Translations under genes and position numbers: made by a program
Notes under the pieces: model-generated
What the model saw: only the letters and a program-made list of their open reading frames with translations
The model's database searches: none
What the model was told of the DNA's origin: nothing
In this document: positions 42,634 through 51,440 of the stretch, piece by piece
Layout: each line of letters starts with the position of its first letter
Position numbering within the stretch: the stretch's first letter is position 1
DNA from: Clostridioides difficile
GTDB taxonomy: Bacteria > Bacillota > Clostridia > Peptostreptococcales > Peptostreptococcaceae
Reading direction: 5' to 3'
NCBI GenBank assembly: GCA_024919175.1
Contig: CP103804.1
Location: forward strand, 3,844,001 to 3,908,000
DNA: 64,000 nt

Positions 42634-43101
42634 TTATTCACTTTGTTTACATTCCTCTACAAATTCAATTGGATGTTGAATAATCTTAGAAACTTCTTCT
42701 ACAGTATACCCTTCCTCTAAATATCTTCTAGCTATAACTTCCATAGATTCTCCTATTTCGATAATATGTTTATCAGGGTCATAAATACGTACTACCCTTT
42801 GTTGCCATTCATACTTTAGTGGTTGGTGAACATACTCTACATCTTTATGCGATTTAAGTTTTTCAATAAATTTATCAAAATCATCAGCTTCAAAATAAAG
42901 TTCCATATTATGTGATTTTTGAACAACTGTATCTGGATTGAGTCCTGTTAACCATGCAAAATCCTCTTGTATTGCAAATCCACCACTAAAGGATACATTT
43001 CTCCCTAAATCTAACACAACTTTTTGGTCAAACAATTCTCCATAAAATTTTTTTGACACCTCTACATCATTTACTGCCAATAATGAACATTGATATTTCA
43101 T
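42634..43101 (-). CDS. VOC (glyoxalase/bleomycin-resistance) family protein
   Basis: 155 residues. A paired beta-alpha-beta-beta-beta module runs from MKYQCSLLAVNDVEVSKKFYGELF through the conserved YDPDKHIIEIGE near residue 110. The last 40 residues form a helical tail (RYLEEGYTVEEVSKIIQHP). VOC proteins include glyoxalase I, dioxygenases and antibiotic-binding proteins; the metal ligands cannot be confirmed here. SD AGGGGGG. It precedes the DUF3788 gene by 52 bp and may share a transcript. Confidence 0.8.
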   Translation of the reverse strand: MKYQCSLLAVNDVEVSKKFYGELFDQKVVLDLGRNVSFSGGFAIQEDFAWLTGLNPDTVVQKSHNMELYFEADDFDKFIEKLKSHKDVEYVHQPLKYEWQQRVVRIYDPDKHIIEIGESMEVIARRYLEEGYTVEEVSKIIQHPIEFVEECKQSE

Positions 43102-43215
43102 AAATATCCCCCCTAATTTTTATTATTTTATTGTATCAATTTAAACTTGAAAGCTATATGTCATATTTACAAAAATTATGAAATTATATATTCTACACTA
43201 CTATAATTTATATAC

Positions 43216-43267
43216 AAAAAGCTACCCTAAATATAGTTATTTAATTGATAACTAAAGGTAGCTTTTT
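43216..43267. terminator. Bidirectional terminator
   Basis: AAAAAGCTACC (43216-43226) pairs with GGTAGCTTTTT (43257-43267), with an inner GTTAT/ATAAC stem. It is about 380 nt past the BlaI-type gene; 43268-43647 shows no gene and may contain lost sequence. Confidence 0.8.
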
Positions 43268-43647
43268 ATATTGAATTAATAGAATTGTCCATCATTAATT
43301 TACACTCATATTTAATTTTATTTTGGTTCATATTACAATCCACTTATAATTTATAGTTTTCAAAGACAAATATACTACATATCATAAATATACTGTATAT
43401 GATTTAGGTTTATATTATACAAAACTTTGCTTTAAGATTATGTTTTTGTAATATTTAATTTACATATAACCTATTAGTTAAATGTAAATTATTCGCTACA
43501 TATGACCTGTTAGATTATATAAATCACTAATCTAATGTTTTACTTATATTATACAGGCTCGCAAAATTTCTAAAAATAAATTTTCATATTTTTAAGTATC
43601 ATGTTTTATTTTACAAATAGCTACTATTTTTCTTTAATCTTCTTTTC

Positions 43648-44025
43648 TTATTTTTCTTTAATACTTCTTAACCACTCTTCAATAAAAAGTATATCCTCTT
43701 CACTTATATTATCGTCTGCATGCAACGATAATAATAAACTTTTTATAGAAGAATCGTGAATATTACTAAAAAATTCTCTTGTTTCAACATTCACGTAGTC
43801 TTTTTCATTAATTAAAATCTCATACTGTGTATGTTTATTTACCTTTTTAGAATTTAAAAATCCTTTAACTACTAATCTAGATAAAATAGTTAAAGTTGTC
43901 GTTTGCTTCCATTGATATTTTTGCTCCATAGCTAAAATAATATCTTTTGATGTTACCTTAGAATCTACTTTCCATATAAATTTCATTATCTTTAATTCTG
44001 ATTGTGGCAACTTTTTTATCGACAT
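43648..44025 (-). CDS. BlaI/MecI-family repressor
   Basis: 125 residues, full length. The N-terminal winged HTH (LPQSELKIMKFIWKVDSKVTSKDIIL, WKQTTTLTILSRLVVKGFL) and the C-terminal dimerisation helices (SIKSLLLSLH ... ILFIEEWLR) match BlaI/MecI/CopY. There is no blaR sensor-protease gene and no beta-lactamase nearby, so it is an orphan whose inducer system lies elsewhere or has been lost. A TACATA-N7-TATGTA dyad overlaps its promoter. The 1.1-kb region upstream holds two further promoters with TTCTA-N6-TAGAA dyads. Confidence 0.87.
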   Translation of the reverse strand: MSIKKLPQSELKIMKFIWKVDSKVTSKDIILAMEQKYQWKQTTTLTILSRLVVKGFLNSKKVNKHTQYEILINEKDYVNVETREFFSNIHDSSIKSLLLSLHADDNISEEDILFIEEWLRSIKEK

Positions 44026-44064
44026 AATAAACCTTTGCTACTCAGAATATAGACAAGCAATATC

Positions 44065-44118
44065 CACAGTAAAATTTTCATCAATTTAATTGATGTTATA
44101 TTCATTTAAATTACTGTG
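44065..44118. other. Nested inverted repeats in the blaI-type leader
   Basis: CACAGTAA (44065-44072) and TTACTGTG (44111-44118) enclose CATCAAT/ATTGATG (44079-44085 with 44089-44095). They would form a stem-loop in the 5' leader of the BlaI-type mRNA. Confidence 0.55.
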
Positions 44119-44164
44119 ATTTTATAAGATTTTCTCAATCTTAAATTCTAAAGTTAGCTATTTG

Positions 44165-44194
44165 TACATAATAAACGTATGTAAATAGTGTCAA
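44165..44194 (-). promoter_or_regulatory. Promoter of the BlaI-type gene with TACA/TGTA dyad
   Basis: On the minus strand TTGACA (44189-44194), 17 bp, TTATGT (44166-44171). TACATA (44165-44170) and TATGTA (44178-44183) form a 6-bp dyad with a 7-bp spacer, in keeping with the TACA/TGTA half-sites of BlaI-family operators. Confidence 0.5.
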
Positions 44195-44387
44195 AATTAC
44201 TTTATATTGCTTAGTTTTATGAAATGTCTTGTACTCAGCTATATACTTCTGGATACTTGTCTCAGTAGCTCTCCCTTCTTTTAAATTTTTCTTTCTAGTT
44301 TTAAGCATTTATATTTTAGTAATCTTACTTCTTTTAATTTTGACTTATCGCTTCTCTAGCTTTTTAAGAAATAATCCCTCATTTATG

Positions 44388-44489
44388 ATTTTAAATATTA
44401 TAATCTCAATCTTAATTTGCAATTTTAAATATTGCAATCTCAGTCTTAACTTACAATTTTAAATACTGTAATCTCAATCTTAATAATTA
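44388..44489. repeat. Three tandem copies of a 34-bp unit
   Basis: Units start at 44388, 44422 and 44456; the core is ATTTTAAATA followed by AATCTCAxTCTTAA. They lie in the non-coding region upstream of the BlaI-type gene. Confidence 0.85.
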
Positions 44490-44639
44490 AATTTTATATA
44501 ATTAAATTTTTCTAGCTTATTGAATATTTATTTGTATCTTTTATTAATCTAAGCCTTTTCCTAAGCAGTCCTTCATAGCTCTAATTTAATTCAACATATC
44601 TAGACATCTATACTTTATATCACTAAAAATAAGACACCA

Positions 44640-44661
44640 AAACTCTACTTTAGTAGAGTTT
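44640..44661. other. Perfect 22-bp palindrome
   Basis: AAACTCTACT (44640-44649) and AGTAGAGTTT (44652-44661) with a 2-bp centre. Its core CTACT/AGTAG resembles the dyads in the two promoters at 44818-44846 and 45038-45066. It could be an operator or the terminator of the transcript from 44818. Confidence 0.6.
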
Positions 44662-44817
44662 ATATGGTCAAAAAATGTCTATTTAAAATACTTTTTTTAC
44701 TTTAAATACAAATTTCTAATAAAATATTCGTCTAATAATTACATAAAAGTTACTCTGATTAAATATGTGCTTAAAATCTGATTATCTTCTCTCAAAATTA
44801 AAAACTACTATACTACA

Positions 44818-44846
44818 ATTCTATTTTAGTAGAATATTTTTGTCAA
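44818..44846 (-). promoter_or_regulatory. Consensus promoter P2 with TTCTA-N6-TAGAA dyad
   Basis: On the minus strand TTGACA (44841-44846), 17 bp, TAGAAT (44818-44823). A dyad TTCTA...TAGAA overlaps the -10 and the spacer. No ORF follows directly. Confidence 0.6.
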
Positions 44847-44875
44847 TAATATTTTAAGTATTATTGAAAAATATT

Positions 44876-45031
44876 AAAAAAAAGGGAATTATTTAAAGAG
44901 TTTAACAGTCTCACAATAATTCCAAAATATATTATTCCTATGAAAATTTTGATACCATGAGTAACTTAGCTCTAAGCGCATAAAGCAAAAGTTACTACTT
45001 TATTTAATAAAACTTGACAAGAAAAGAATTT
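44876..45031 (-). ncRNA. Candidate small RNA of about 155 nt
   Basis: It is bounded by a consensus promoter (45038-45066) and an intrinsic terminator: GGAATTATT (44885-44893) pairs with AATAATTCC (44915-44923), followed on the minus strand by CTTTTTTTT. Inside, GTAACTT/AAGTTAC (44961-44967 with 44989-44995) forms a stem. There is no SD-linked ORF. Transcript predicted from signals only. Confidence 0.5.
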
Positions 45032-45037
45032 ATATTT

Positions 45038-45066
45038 ATTCTACTACGATAGAACATTTTTGTCAA
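45038..45066 (-). promoter_or_regulatory. Consensus promoter P1 of the candidate small RNA
   Basis: On the minus strand TTGACA (45061-45066), 17 bp, TAGAAT (45038-45043). TTCTA...TAGAA spans the -10 and spacer, as in P2. The sequence around both promoters (TTGACAAAAAT then TTCTA) is nearly the same. Confidence 0.6.
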
Positions 45067-45133
45067 TAAATAATAAAATTATTTTCAAAATATTTTCATT
45101 GTTCGCTCTTATTCATTATTTTATCATAAAATC

Positions 45134-46540
45134 TTACTTTACTAGTGGTAATTTTAAAGTTATTTTTAGGCCCTGATAATCATCACTTGTGATATCTAAT
45201 TTACCTTTGTGTGCATTTATAATCCCTGCTACTATTAGAAGCCCTAGACCATGATTCTGACCTTTAGCATATGCATCATTCAAATTATATTGATTCTTCA
45301 ATAAATAGCTAATTTTGTCTTTACTCATACCTTTTCCATCATCTTCAATAGTTATATAGCAAAAATCTAAATCAGACCTTGAAACTACATTTATATTACA
45401 CCCATGTTGATTGTGAGTTATACTATTTTGTATCAAATTGCTAATAGCTCTTTTTAACAATTTTTTATCTGCATCTATAATAATCTCTTCATTTAGTATA
45501 TCAAGCTCAATATAAAAGTTATTATCCAAATTATTATTTATAAAATCAGAAACAACCTCTCTCAAGAAAGCAGAAACTCTAAGTTTACCACAATCTAAGG
45601 CTTGCATATTGTATTCCAATTTAGAGACTAAGTTAAGGTCACTTACTAATTCTCTAATTTTAATACCTTGATTGCATATAATAGATACTTGCTCATATTC
45701 TCTTTGAGAAAGATTTTTACTTTCCTCAAGTTCTCCAGCATATCCTATTATCATCGAAAGTGGTGTTCTTATATCATGAGATATTCCTGCAATCCAATTA
45801 GACCTAGCTTCTTCTCTTTTTCTAAGCTTTGCATTTTTTTCCTGTAATTCTCTAGATACAGAGTTAATAGACTTTGAAATATCGCTAAGTATCCCCTTCT
45901 CTTGAAGAAATACTGGCTCACCCTTTGAAATAAGCTTCATCCCTGTAATAATTGGCTTTATAGATTTTACCATTTTTAATCCTATAAACAATGCTATTAA
46001 AAAGGTAATTATTGCATTAAGTAAAAGCATAATTAGTATTAACCTTGGAAATTGCTCTATTTCTCTAACGGTATAAGTAAGGTTAAACCTTGTATACTTG
46101 TCTTTTGGATATCCTGTAACTAGAAGCCCATCAGGATGCTCCCATACATACACAGGATAGTCTTTTAAAAAGAATTTTGAAAATTTAGCTACATCTGTTA
46201 AAGTATAATGCTTTGGTATTTCTTTAGGTAAATCATACTCCCATATTCTGTCCCCATTATCATCAATTAACATTGCCCAAGCTTGATTTTTATGTAACAC
46301 ATCTTTGCTAGATTCATCCAAGACAAACTTACCATCTTTTGAAGTTAACTTTTCTTCAAGCATCATTAAACTTGCTTTAGTTTCTCTGCTAGTACTTATA
46401 TCCGCTTCTCCTGAATATGGGTATACAAAGGTTACATATGAAAATATCAAAAATCCTGTTATGTTTAAGATAATTAGAAATAATGAAATCAAGATGCTTG
46501 AACCTATAAATCGCCTCAATATATACTTTACACTATCCAA
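45134..46540 (-). CDS. Sensor histidine kinase
   Basis: 468 residues. Two membrane helices (about 12-35 and 168-190) flank an extracellular domain of about 130 residues. Then come a HAMP-like linker and the HisKA box GISHDIRTPLS with the phospho-acceptor H255, followed by HATPase_c motifs: N box SNLIQNSITHN, DDGKGMS and GLGLLIVAGI. The start is TTG, about 9 nt after GAGGAGAG. It follows the response regulator by about 100 bp. Divergent ABC genes of the bacitracin/lantibiotic type are the probable target. Confidence 0.92.
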   Translation of the reverse strand: MDSVKYILRRFIGSSILISLFLIILNITGFLIFSYVTFVYPYSGEADISTSRETKASLMMLEEKLTSKDGKFVLDESSKDVLHKNQAWAMLIDDNGDRIWEYDLPKEIPKHYTLTDVAKFSKFFLKDYPVYVWEHPDGLLVTGYPKDKYTRFNLTYTVREIEQFPRLILIMLLLNAIITFLIALFIGLKMVKSIKPIITGMKLISKGEPVFLQEKGILSDISKSINSVSRELQEKNAKLRKREEARSNWIAGISHDIRTPLSMIIGYAGELEESKNLSQREYEQVSIICNQGIKIRELVSDLNLVSKLEYNMQALDCGKLRVSAFLREVVSDFINNNLDNNFYIELDILNEEIIIDADKKLLKRAISNLIQNSITHNQHGCNINVVSRSDLDFCYITIEDDGKGMSKDKISYLLKNQYNLNDAYAKGQNHGLGLLIVAGIINAHKGKLDITSDDYQGLKITLKLPLVK

Positions 46541-46640
46541 AATTAAATCTCTCCTCTCGACTTATTTTGTTGTACAATTACTCATCTGTCTTACTTTTAT
46601 ATCAATTTTAATTACATATCCAACTTTCATATAACATAAA

Positions 46641-47348
46641 TCAGTTAATTATTAACTTATATCCAAGCCCTCTTACTGTAATAAGATGCTTAGGAGAAGA
46701 TGGAGCTTCCTCTATCTTTTCTCTAACTCTCCTAACATGTACCATAAGAGTATTTTCATACCCATACATATCATCTCCCCATATGGCTTGACAAAGTGCA
46801 TCACTAGTAACGATTCGCCCTTTATTTTCATATAGCTTTAAAAGCAGGGAATGTTCTTTAGCAGTCAAAGAAATTTCTTGTCCAGCTTTTTTCACACATG
46901 CAGTATTTAAATTTACAACAACAGAATCTCCTAGTTTAAATACTGGCAACTCATCTTCATTTATAGGAATATATACACGATTTAGTATACCTATTAACCT
47001 TAAAGTAAGTTCTTTAGGTAAAAATGGCTTTACTATATAATCATCAGCCCCTAGACCTAAACCAATCAATCTATCTTCATCCTCTCCTCTTGCAGAAAGA
47101 AAAATAACTGGTATCTTAGACGTTTCTCTAATTTTTCTCATAATAGAAAATCCATCTCCATCTGGCAACACTACATCTAAAATTGCACAGTCTGGTTTTA
47201 TATTTTTAAACACTCTCACAGCTTCTTCATAGCTAGATGCTAGAAAAATTCTATTAAATCCCTCTTTTCTTAAGATTTCATCTATCATTTTCAATAATTC
47301 TTTATGGTCATCAACCACAAGTATTTTTTTATCCTTTATTGTTTCCAT
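46641..47348 (-). CDS. OmpR-family response regulator
   Basis: About 235 residues. The receiver domain has the acidic pair VVDDH, the phospho-acceptor Asp58 in AILDVVLPDGDG, Thr/Ser in FLSARGED and Lys in DDYIVKPF. The C-terminal winged helix (LTAKEHSLLLKLYENKGRIV ... TLMVHVRRVREKIE) is OmpR/PhoB type. The ATG at 47348 is preferred, with AAAGGGTG 6 nt upstream. It is transcribed before the kinase gene and divergent from an ABC transporter operon. TAAGGT repeats in the divergent region may be its binding site. Confidence 0.93.
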   Translation of the reverse strand: METIKDKKILVVDDHKELLKMIDEILRKEGFNRIFLASSYEEAVRVFKNIKPDCAILDVVLPDGDGFSIMRKIRETSKIPVIFLSARGEDEDRLIGLGLGADDYIVKPFLPKELTLRLIGILNRVYIPINEDELPVFKLGDSVVVNLNTACVKKAGQEISLTAKEHSLLLKLYENKGRIVTSDALCQAIWGDDMYGYENTLMVHVRRVREKIEEAPSSPKHLITVRGLGYKLIIN

Positions 47349-47411
47349 AATCATCACCCTTTTTAAGTATATCATATACTCATTTCTATAACTTTACCTC
47401 CATAGACTATT

Positions 47412-47428
47412 TAAGGTTATTGTAAGGT
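47412..47428. promoter_or_regulatory. Candidate response-regulator box
   Basis: TAAGGT at 47412-47417 and again at 47423-47428, an 11-bp direct spacing typical of OmpR-family sites. Located between the divergent regulator and ABC genes. A TTCAG-CTAT-CTGAA inverted repeat follows at 47432-47445. Confidence 0.4.
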
Positions 47429-47541
47429 AAACTTCAGCTATCTGAAATGTAAGTGCTTTATTGTATTAATATAAGCTACAAACACTGATATTTATAACTC
47501 ATAAAAATTCATAGTAAATTATAGAAAAGGGGATAAAACAT

Positions 47542-48456
47542 ATGGAAATGATAATTAAAACAAACAGGCTTTCAAAAGAATACAATAAGATATTTAGAGT
47601 AAAAGATTTAGACCTTAGGGTACCAAAAGGAGCTGTATACGGCTTTTTAGGGCCTAATGGAGCGGGTAAATCCACTACTCTTAAAATGTTGCTTGGCCTT
47701 GCAAAGCCTACACAAGGAAATATTAGTATTTTAGGCAAAGAACTAAACGATAAAAACAGAATACCAATTTTAAATGATATTGGCTCATTGATAGAATCTC
47801 CATCATACTATGGACATTTGACAGGGCTTGAAAATATGACTATTATGCAAAGACTATTAGATTTACCTAAAAAAAATATATATGAAGCCTTAAAAATAGT
47901 AAGACTAGAAAATCAAAAGAATAAGAAGGTCAGTCAGTATTCACTAGGTATGAAACAACGTCTTGGCATTGCTATGGCAATAATGAAGTTTCCTAAACTA
48001 TTGATACTTGATGAACCTACAAATGGACTTGACCCAGCAGGAATTGAAGAAATTAGAGAACTAATAAAATCTCTCCCAGAAAAATACGGTATGACAGTTC
48101 TTATTTCTAGTCATCTTCTAAGTGAAATTGACCAAATTGCCACATCAATAGGAATAATAAATCATGGTGAACTCGTTTTTCAAGATAGTATAAAAGAACT
48201 TCATGATAAAGGTCAAAGTCATATTGCTATTAGAACACAAAATCCAACATCTGCTCAAAAACTTTTAAATACACAAGGATATATGTCGCTTATACAAGAT
48301 GGATATTTAACTATTGAGAATTTAAAGGACATAGATGTAGCTAAAGTAAATAACATACTTGTTCATTCAAATATGGATGTGTTTAGAATAGAAGAACATA
48401 AAAAGAGCTTAGAGGATATATTCCTTGAACTTACTGGTAAGGCGGTGACTTTATAA
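47542..48456 (+). CDS. ABC ATPase, bacitracin/lantibiotic-resistance (BcrA/CprA) type
   Basis: 304 residues. Walker A is LGPNGAGKSTT, the signature is QYSLGMKQRLGIAMA, Walker B is LLILDEPTNGLDP and the H-loop is LISSHLLSE. A C-terminal extension of about 85 residues is typical of BcrA, LanF and CprA ATPases. SD AAAGGGG. It overlaps the first permease by one base (TAATG-type junction). Together with two permeases and a divergent two-component system this is the peptide-antibiotic sensing and export layout known in low-GC Gram-positives; the inducer is not known. Confidence 0.92.
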   Translation: MEMIIKTNRLSKEYNKIFRVKDLDLRVPKGAVYGFLGPNGAGKSTTLKMLLGLAKPTQGNISILGKELNDKNRIPILNDIGSLIESPSYYGHLTGLENMTIMQRLLDLPKKNIYEALKIVRLENQKNKKVSQYSLGMKQRLGIAMAIMKFPKLLILDEPTNGLDPAGIEEIRELIKSLPEKYGMTVLISSHLLSEIDQIATSIGIINHGELVFQDSIKELHDKGQSHIAIRTQNPTSAQKLLNTQGYMSLIQDGYLTIENLKDIDVAKVNNILVHSNMDVFRIEEHKKSLEDIFLELTGKAVTL

Positions 48457-49217
48457 TGAAATATCTTAGTTTAGAATTTTATAAAATTAAAAGAAAGAAA
48501 ATTATTTTGATGACATTTTTATTTGTAGCTGTTGAGATAATGTGGTGTATTATGAACTCAAACAGAGCTCTTACAAAGAGTCCAGACATGCTAAATGGAT
48601 TTGAATATTCATATATAATCATGAGCTTTACAAGTTTAAATGGACTTTTCTTTCCTATTTTAATATCAATAATTACTTCACGCATAAGCGATATAGAGCA
48701 TAAAGGAGATACCTGGAAACTTTTAAAAGCTTCTGCTACACCTTTAAACAGTATTTATTTCTCTAAATTTTTATGTTCCACTATTTTAATATCATTAGCT
48801 ATTCTTATACAAATATTAGCTATTTTAGGTTTTGCGTCTTTTAAGGACTTTGTTGAACCATTTTCCATGTCCTTAATTATCAAGTATACCCTAGGTACAA
48901 TACTTGTTAGTATGGCTATAATATCATTACACCAATGGGTTTCAACTGTATTTCAAAACCAAATGTTTGCTGTTACCCTTGGTATGTTAGGTAGTTTTAT
49001 AGGTTTAACATCAGGATTATTTTTTCAAGGTATTCGTAGATTATTTATATGGTCTTATTACATAGAATTAAGTCCTCTAAATTATGCTTATGACACTGCC
49101 CTTGGTCCATCAGTTTACAAAGTAAATATGAATTTTTCAATGACTATTTTAATCTTCTTTGTTGGAATGTTAATTTATTATATTGGAAAAAATCATTTAT
49201 TAAAAAAGGAAATATAG
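48456..49217 (+). CDS. Lantibiotic-type ABC permease (LanE/CprB-like)
   Basis: 253 residues with six membrane segments, starting MKYLSLEFYKIKRKKIILMTFLF, the FYKIKR N-terminus typical of LanE/MutE-type subunits. Segments include LISIITSRISDIEHKGDTWKLL after helix 2. It starts within the stop of the ATPase gene and ends 11 bp before the second permease, so the three genes are one operon. It pairs with the other permease to form the membrane part of an exporter that confers immunity to cationic peptides. Confidence 0.87.
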   Translation: MKYLSLEFYKIKRKKIILMTFLFVAVEIMWCIMNSNRALTKSPDMLNGFEYSYIIMSFTSLNGLFFPILISIITSRISDIEHKGDTWKLLKASATPLNSIYFSKFLCSTILISLAILIQILAILGFASFKDFVEPFSMSLIIKYTLGTILVSMAIISLHQWVSTVFQNQMFAVTLGMLGSFIGLTSGLFFQGIRRLFIWSYYIELSPLNYAYDTALGPSVYKVNMNFSMTILIFFVGMLIYYIGKNHLLKKEI

Positions 49218-49228
49218 GAGGGATTTAA

Positions 49229-49966
49229 ATGTTAAGAAAATCAGTTTTGGGAGAAATCCTAAAGTTAAAAAATTCTTTTATATGGTATGTATTATTGGCT
49301 TTACCACTTATAAGTGTGTTAATTGGTACTGGAAACTTTTATCTAAATCAAGGTATTCTAAAAAAAGAGTGGTACAGCTTATGGACTCAAGTTAGTTTAT
49401 TTTATGGTGAGTTTTTCTTTCCTATATTAATAGCAATCTTTTGTGCCTATGTTTGTAGACTTGAACATATGAATCATAATTGGAATAATATAATGACACT
49501 TCCAATTAATTTTAAAAACATTTTTTTATCTAAACTTACAGTTATTTCAATCCTTACAGCTATCACTCAAATTGTTTTCGTTATTTTTTACATAGTTGCT
49601 GGAAATATGATTGGATTTTCCCAAAGTGTACCTAATGAACTTACTGGCTGGATTGTTAAGGGCTGGATTATTTCTATTTCAATAGCTTCTATACAACTAT
49701 ACCTATCTATAAAGATTAGAAGTTTTGCTACTCCTATTGGTATCAGTCTTTGCCTTTCCCTATTTGGAATGGGCTTACTAGTGGCACAACCTTCTATTGG
49801 TATATTTTTCCCATACTCTATGTTAGGAAGTGCTATGGGTATTATAAAACAATCTGCTTTAAATGTTAATGATACTATAGTTACGATATCTGTTGCATTT
49901 GCTACTACTATAATATTTTCTGAAATTGCTAAAAGAAACTTTAGAAAAAATGATGTTATATCTTAG
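49229..49966 (+). CDS. Lantibiotic-type ABC permease (LanG/CprC-like)
   Basis: 245 residues with six membrane segments, starting MLRKSVLGEILKLKNSFIWY. It has the conserved RLEHMNHNWNNIMTLPI segment comparable to the HKGDTWKLL segment in the first permease. SD AGGAGGG. Third gene of the exporter operon. A weak hairpin (49986-50003) follows the stop. Confidence 0.87.
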   Translation: MLRKSVLGEILKLKNSFIWYVLLALPLISVLIGTGNFYLNQGILKKEWYSLWTQVSLFYGEFFFPILIAIFCAYVCRLEHMNHNWNNIMTLPINFKNIFLSKLTVISILTAITQIVFVIFYIVAGNMIGFSQSVPNELTGWIVKGWIISISIASIQLYLSIKIRSFATPIGISLCLSLFGMGLLVAQPSIGIFFPYSMLGSAMGIIKQSALNVNDTIVTISVAFATTIIFSEIAKRNFRKNDVIS

Positions 49967-49985
49967 TCTTATAATAAAATTAGAT

Positions 49986-50012
49986 ATGACAAGATGGTGT
50001 CATGCTTTTGTA
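49986..50012 (+). terminator. Weak terminator after the ABC operon
   Basis: ATGACA (49986-49991) pairs with TGTCAT (49998-50003), followed by GCTTTTGTATT. Some read-through to the small ORF at 50148 is likely. Confidence 0.45.
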
Positions 50013-50147
50013 TTATAATAAACTAAGCATATATGACAAATAATTTAAATCACCTTTTAACAGCTAATTAATAAAAAAGACTTTCATGATATAGTATGGT
50101 AAAATATAAAAAAGCTTGTCTCTATTTTATGAGGAGGAAATATAAAT

Positions 50148-50318
50148 ATGCTTACATTTAGTGGAATAATCTTTTTATTAATACTACTACTCATAGCAGG
50201 TATACTTGTAGGTATTATTAAAAAAAATAAACCAATATTAGTTACATCTTTAGTTACTTTGTTGATTCTACTTACTACTATAATCACACTTTTGAATTCT
50301 ATTCCAGATACATGGTAA
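50148..50318 (+). CDS. Small 56-residue two-helix membrane protein
   Basis: Clear ORF with SD GAGGAGGAAA 8 nt before the ATG. Two hydrophobic helices, IIFLLILLLIAGILVGII (about 7-24) and LVTSLVTLLILLTTIITLL (about 31-49), are separated by the basic turn KKNKP. The layout is that of small Firmicutes membrane proteins of unknown role. It lies 180 bp after the ABC operon in the same direction and could be an accessory to it. No homolog is recognised; the strong SD and clean topology argue that it is real. Confidence 0.6.
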   Translation: MLTFSGIIFLLILLLIAGILVGIIKKNKPILVTSLVTLLILLTTIITLLNSIPDTW

Positions 50319-50594
50319 TAAGAATATATAAAAATCACAACTGATAAATTTGTAATCAATAGGTTATTGTGTTGGCTATTCTTTAATCTATAAACTTCTG
50401 CTTTATATAGTATTACATAAATGTTTTAATATTAAAGTCAAGGAAAGCATTACATAATGTTCGCATTATATTAGCAATGTATACAATTAGAATTTAGAAT
50501 TGGTGAGGTGAATGAGTAATGTATAACCATCTATATATGTACTAAACCTTGACACTTCTATTTAAAGATTTTTGATATAATTTGGAGGCAATAA
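50319..50594. other. Gap with no gene seen
   Basis: AT-rich, with no credible ORF of useful size. The promoter of the next gene is probably near 50550-50580 but is not clear. Confidence 0.3.
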
Positions 50595-51311
50595 ATGAAC
50601 ACTATAGATTATGAAGATAGCCAAATAACAGAACTTTGGAATGAATATGCAAATACAAGAAATACAGGATTAAAGAAATTAGCAAACAAAAAACTAGAAT
50701 TTTTAATTGAATATATATTGAAATTACCTGAAGATAAACAAAAGCATTTTGTTACATATATTTGCAAGGAACGTTTTGATAAAAACAACATAAAAGAATT
50801 TCAACAACCATTAGTAGTCAAATTAATTTTTCCAATAGTTGAAAAAGCTGTTTTAAGTAAAGAAATGCCTTTTCTTAGGTGGGGATATCAATTAAATCTA
50901 TTTATACTTTTAAATAAAGAGAATTATGACAAATATAGATACTACTCTTCTTATGATATACTAAAAGATTCTTTAAAATTAGATGACACAGATATTAAAT
51001 CAGTCGAACTATTATTGAATAAATATATAGATGAGTTATGGTTTGCTTCTCATCATATACAAGAAGGTGTAATTCTAAGCTCTAAAAAGAATATTAAAGA
51101 AGATTTAGAGGAATTAGATAAGCTACTAAAAAAATATAAAGGAAACCTAGATTATTATGATGAATATTTAAAAGAAAAAACATACTACCAAGAATTATAT
51201 GACTTATGGTTTCAATATGATGAAAGTAGCAAGGAAGTTTCCTTTCCTGAATGGCTAAAAATTAGAGGATATAACTATTCTTGGTGTAATGCATTTTATT
51301 ATGAAAAGTGA
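50595..51311 (+). CDS. Hypothetical protein
   Basis: 238 residues, soluble, without signal peptide or membrane helix, acidic and rich in Lys, Tyr and Leu. It looks all-alpha (long heptad-like stretches such as EDLEELDKLLKKYKGNLD) with a Trp/Tyr-rich end (FPEWLKIRGYNYSWCNAFYY). I do not recognise a family. SD TTGGAGG. It stands alone between the small membrane ORF and a GNAT gene. The composition would suit a small intracellular binding or immunity protein, but nothing shows this. Confidence 0.65.
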   Translation: MNTIDYEDSQITELWNEYANTRNTGLKKLANKKLEFLIEYILKLPEDKQKHFVTYICKERFDKNNIKEFQQPLVVKLIFPIVEKAVLSKEMPFLRWGYQLNLFILLNKENYDKYRYYSSYDILKDSLKLDDTDIKSVELLLNKYIDELWFASHHIQEGVILSSKKNIKEDLEELDKLLKKYKGNLDYYDEYLKEKTYYQELYDLWFQYDESSKEVSFPEWLKIRGYNYSWCNAFYYEK

Positions 51312-51440
51312 TAAAACTAGTGATAAGACTATAATACACTGCTATTTTCATTTTCTAGGACTAGTTTTAATATAATAACTTTAATAGAATTAGCCTTAAT
51401 ATAGCAGATAAAAATTTAATCCACAGGAGGATAAATTAAA

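Noticed and set aside
44229..44462. 77-codon plus-strand hydrophobic frame upstream of the BlaI-type gene
   Set aside because: It runs into the 34-bp repeat array, has no SD, and the hydrophobicity is what T-rich DNA gives by chance.
45014..45042. Plus-strand TTGACA-17-TATTCT promoter-like sequence overlapping P1
   Set aside because: It would read into the antisense of the kinase gene with no target; probably a by-product of the AT-rich dyad.
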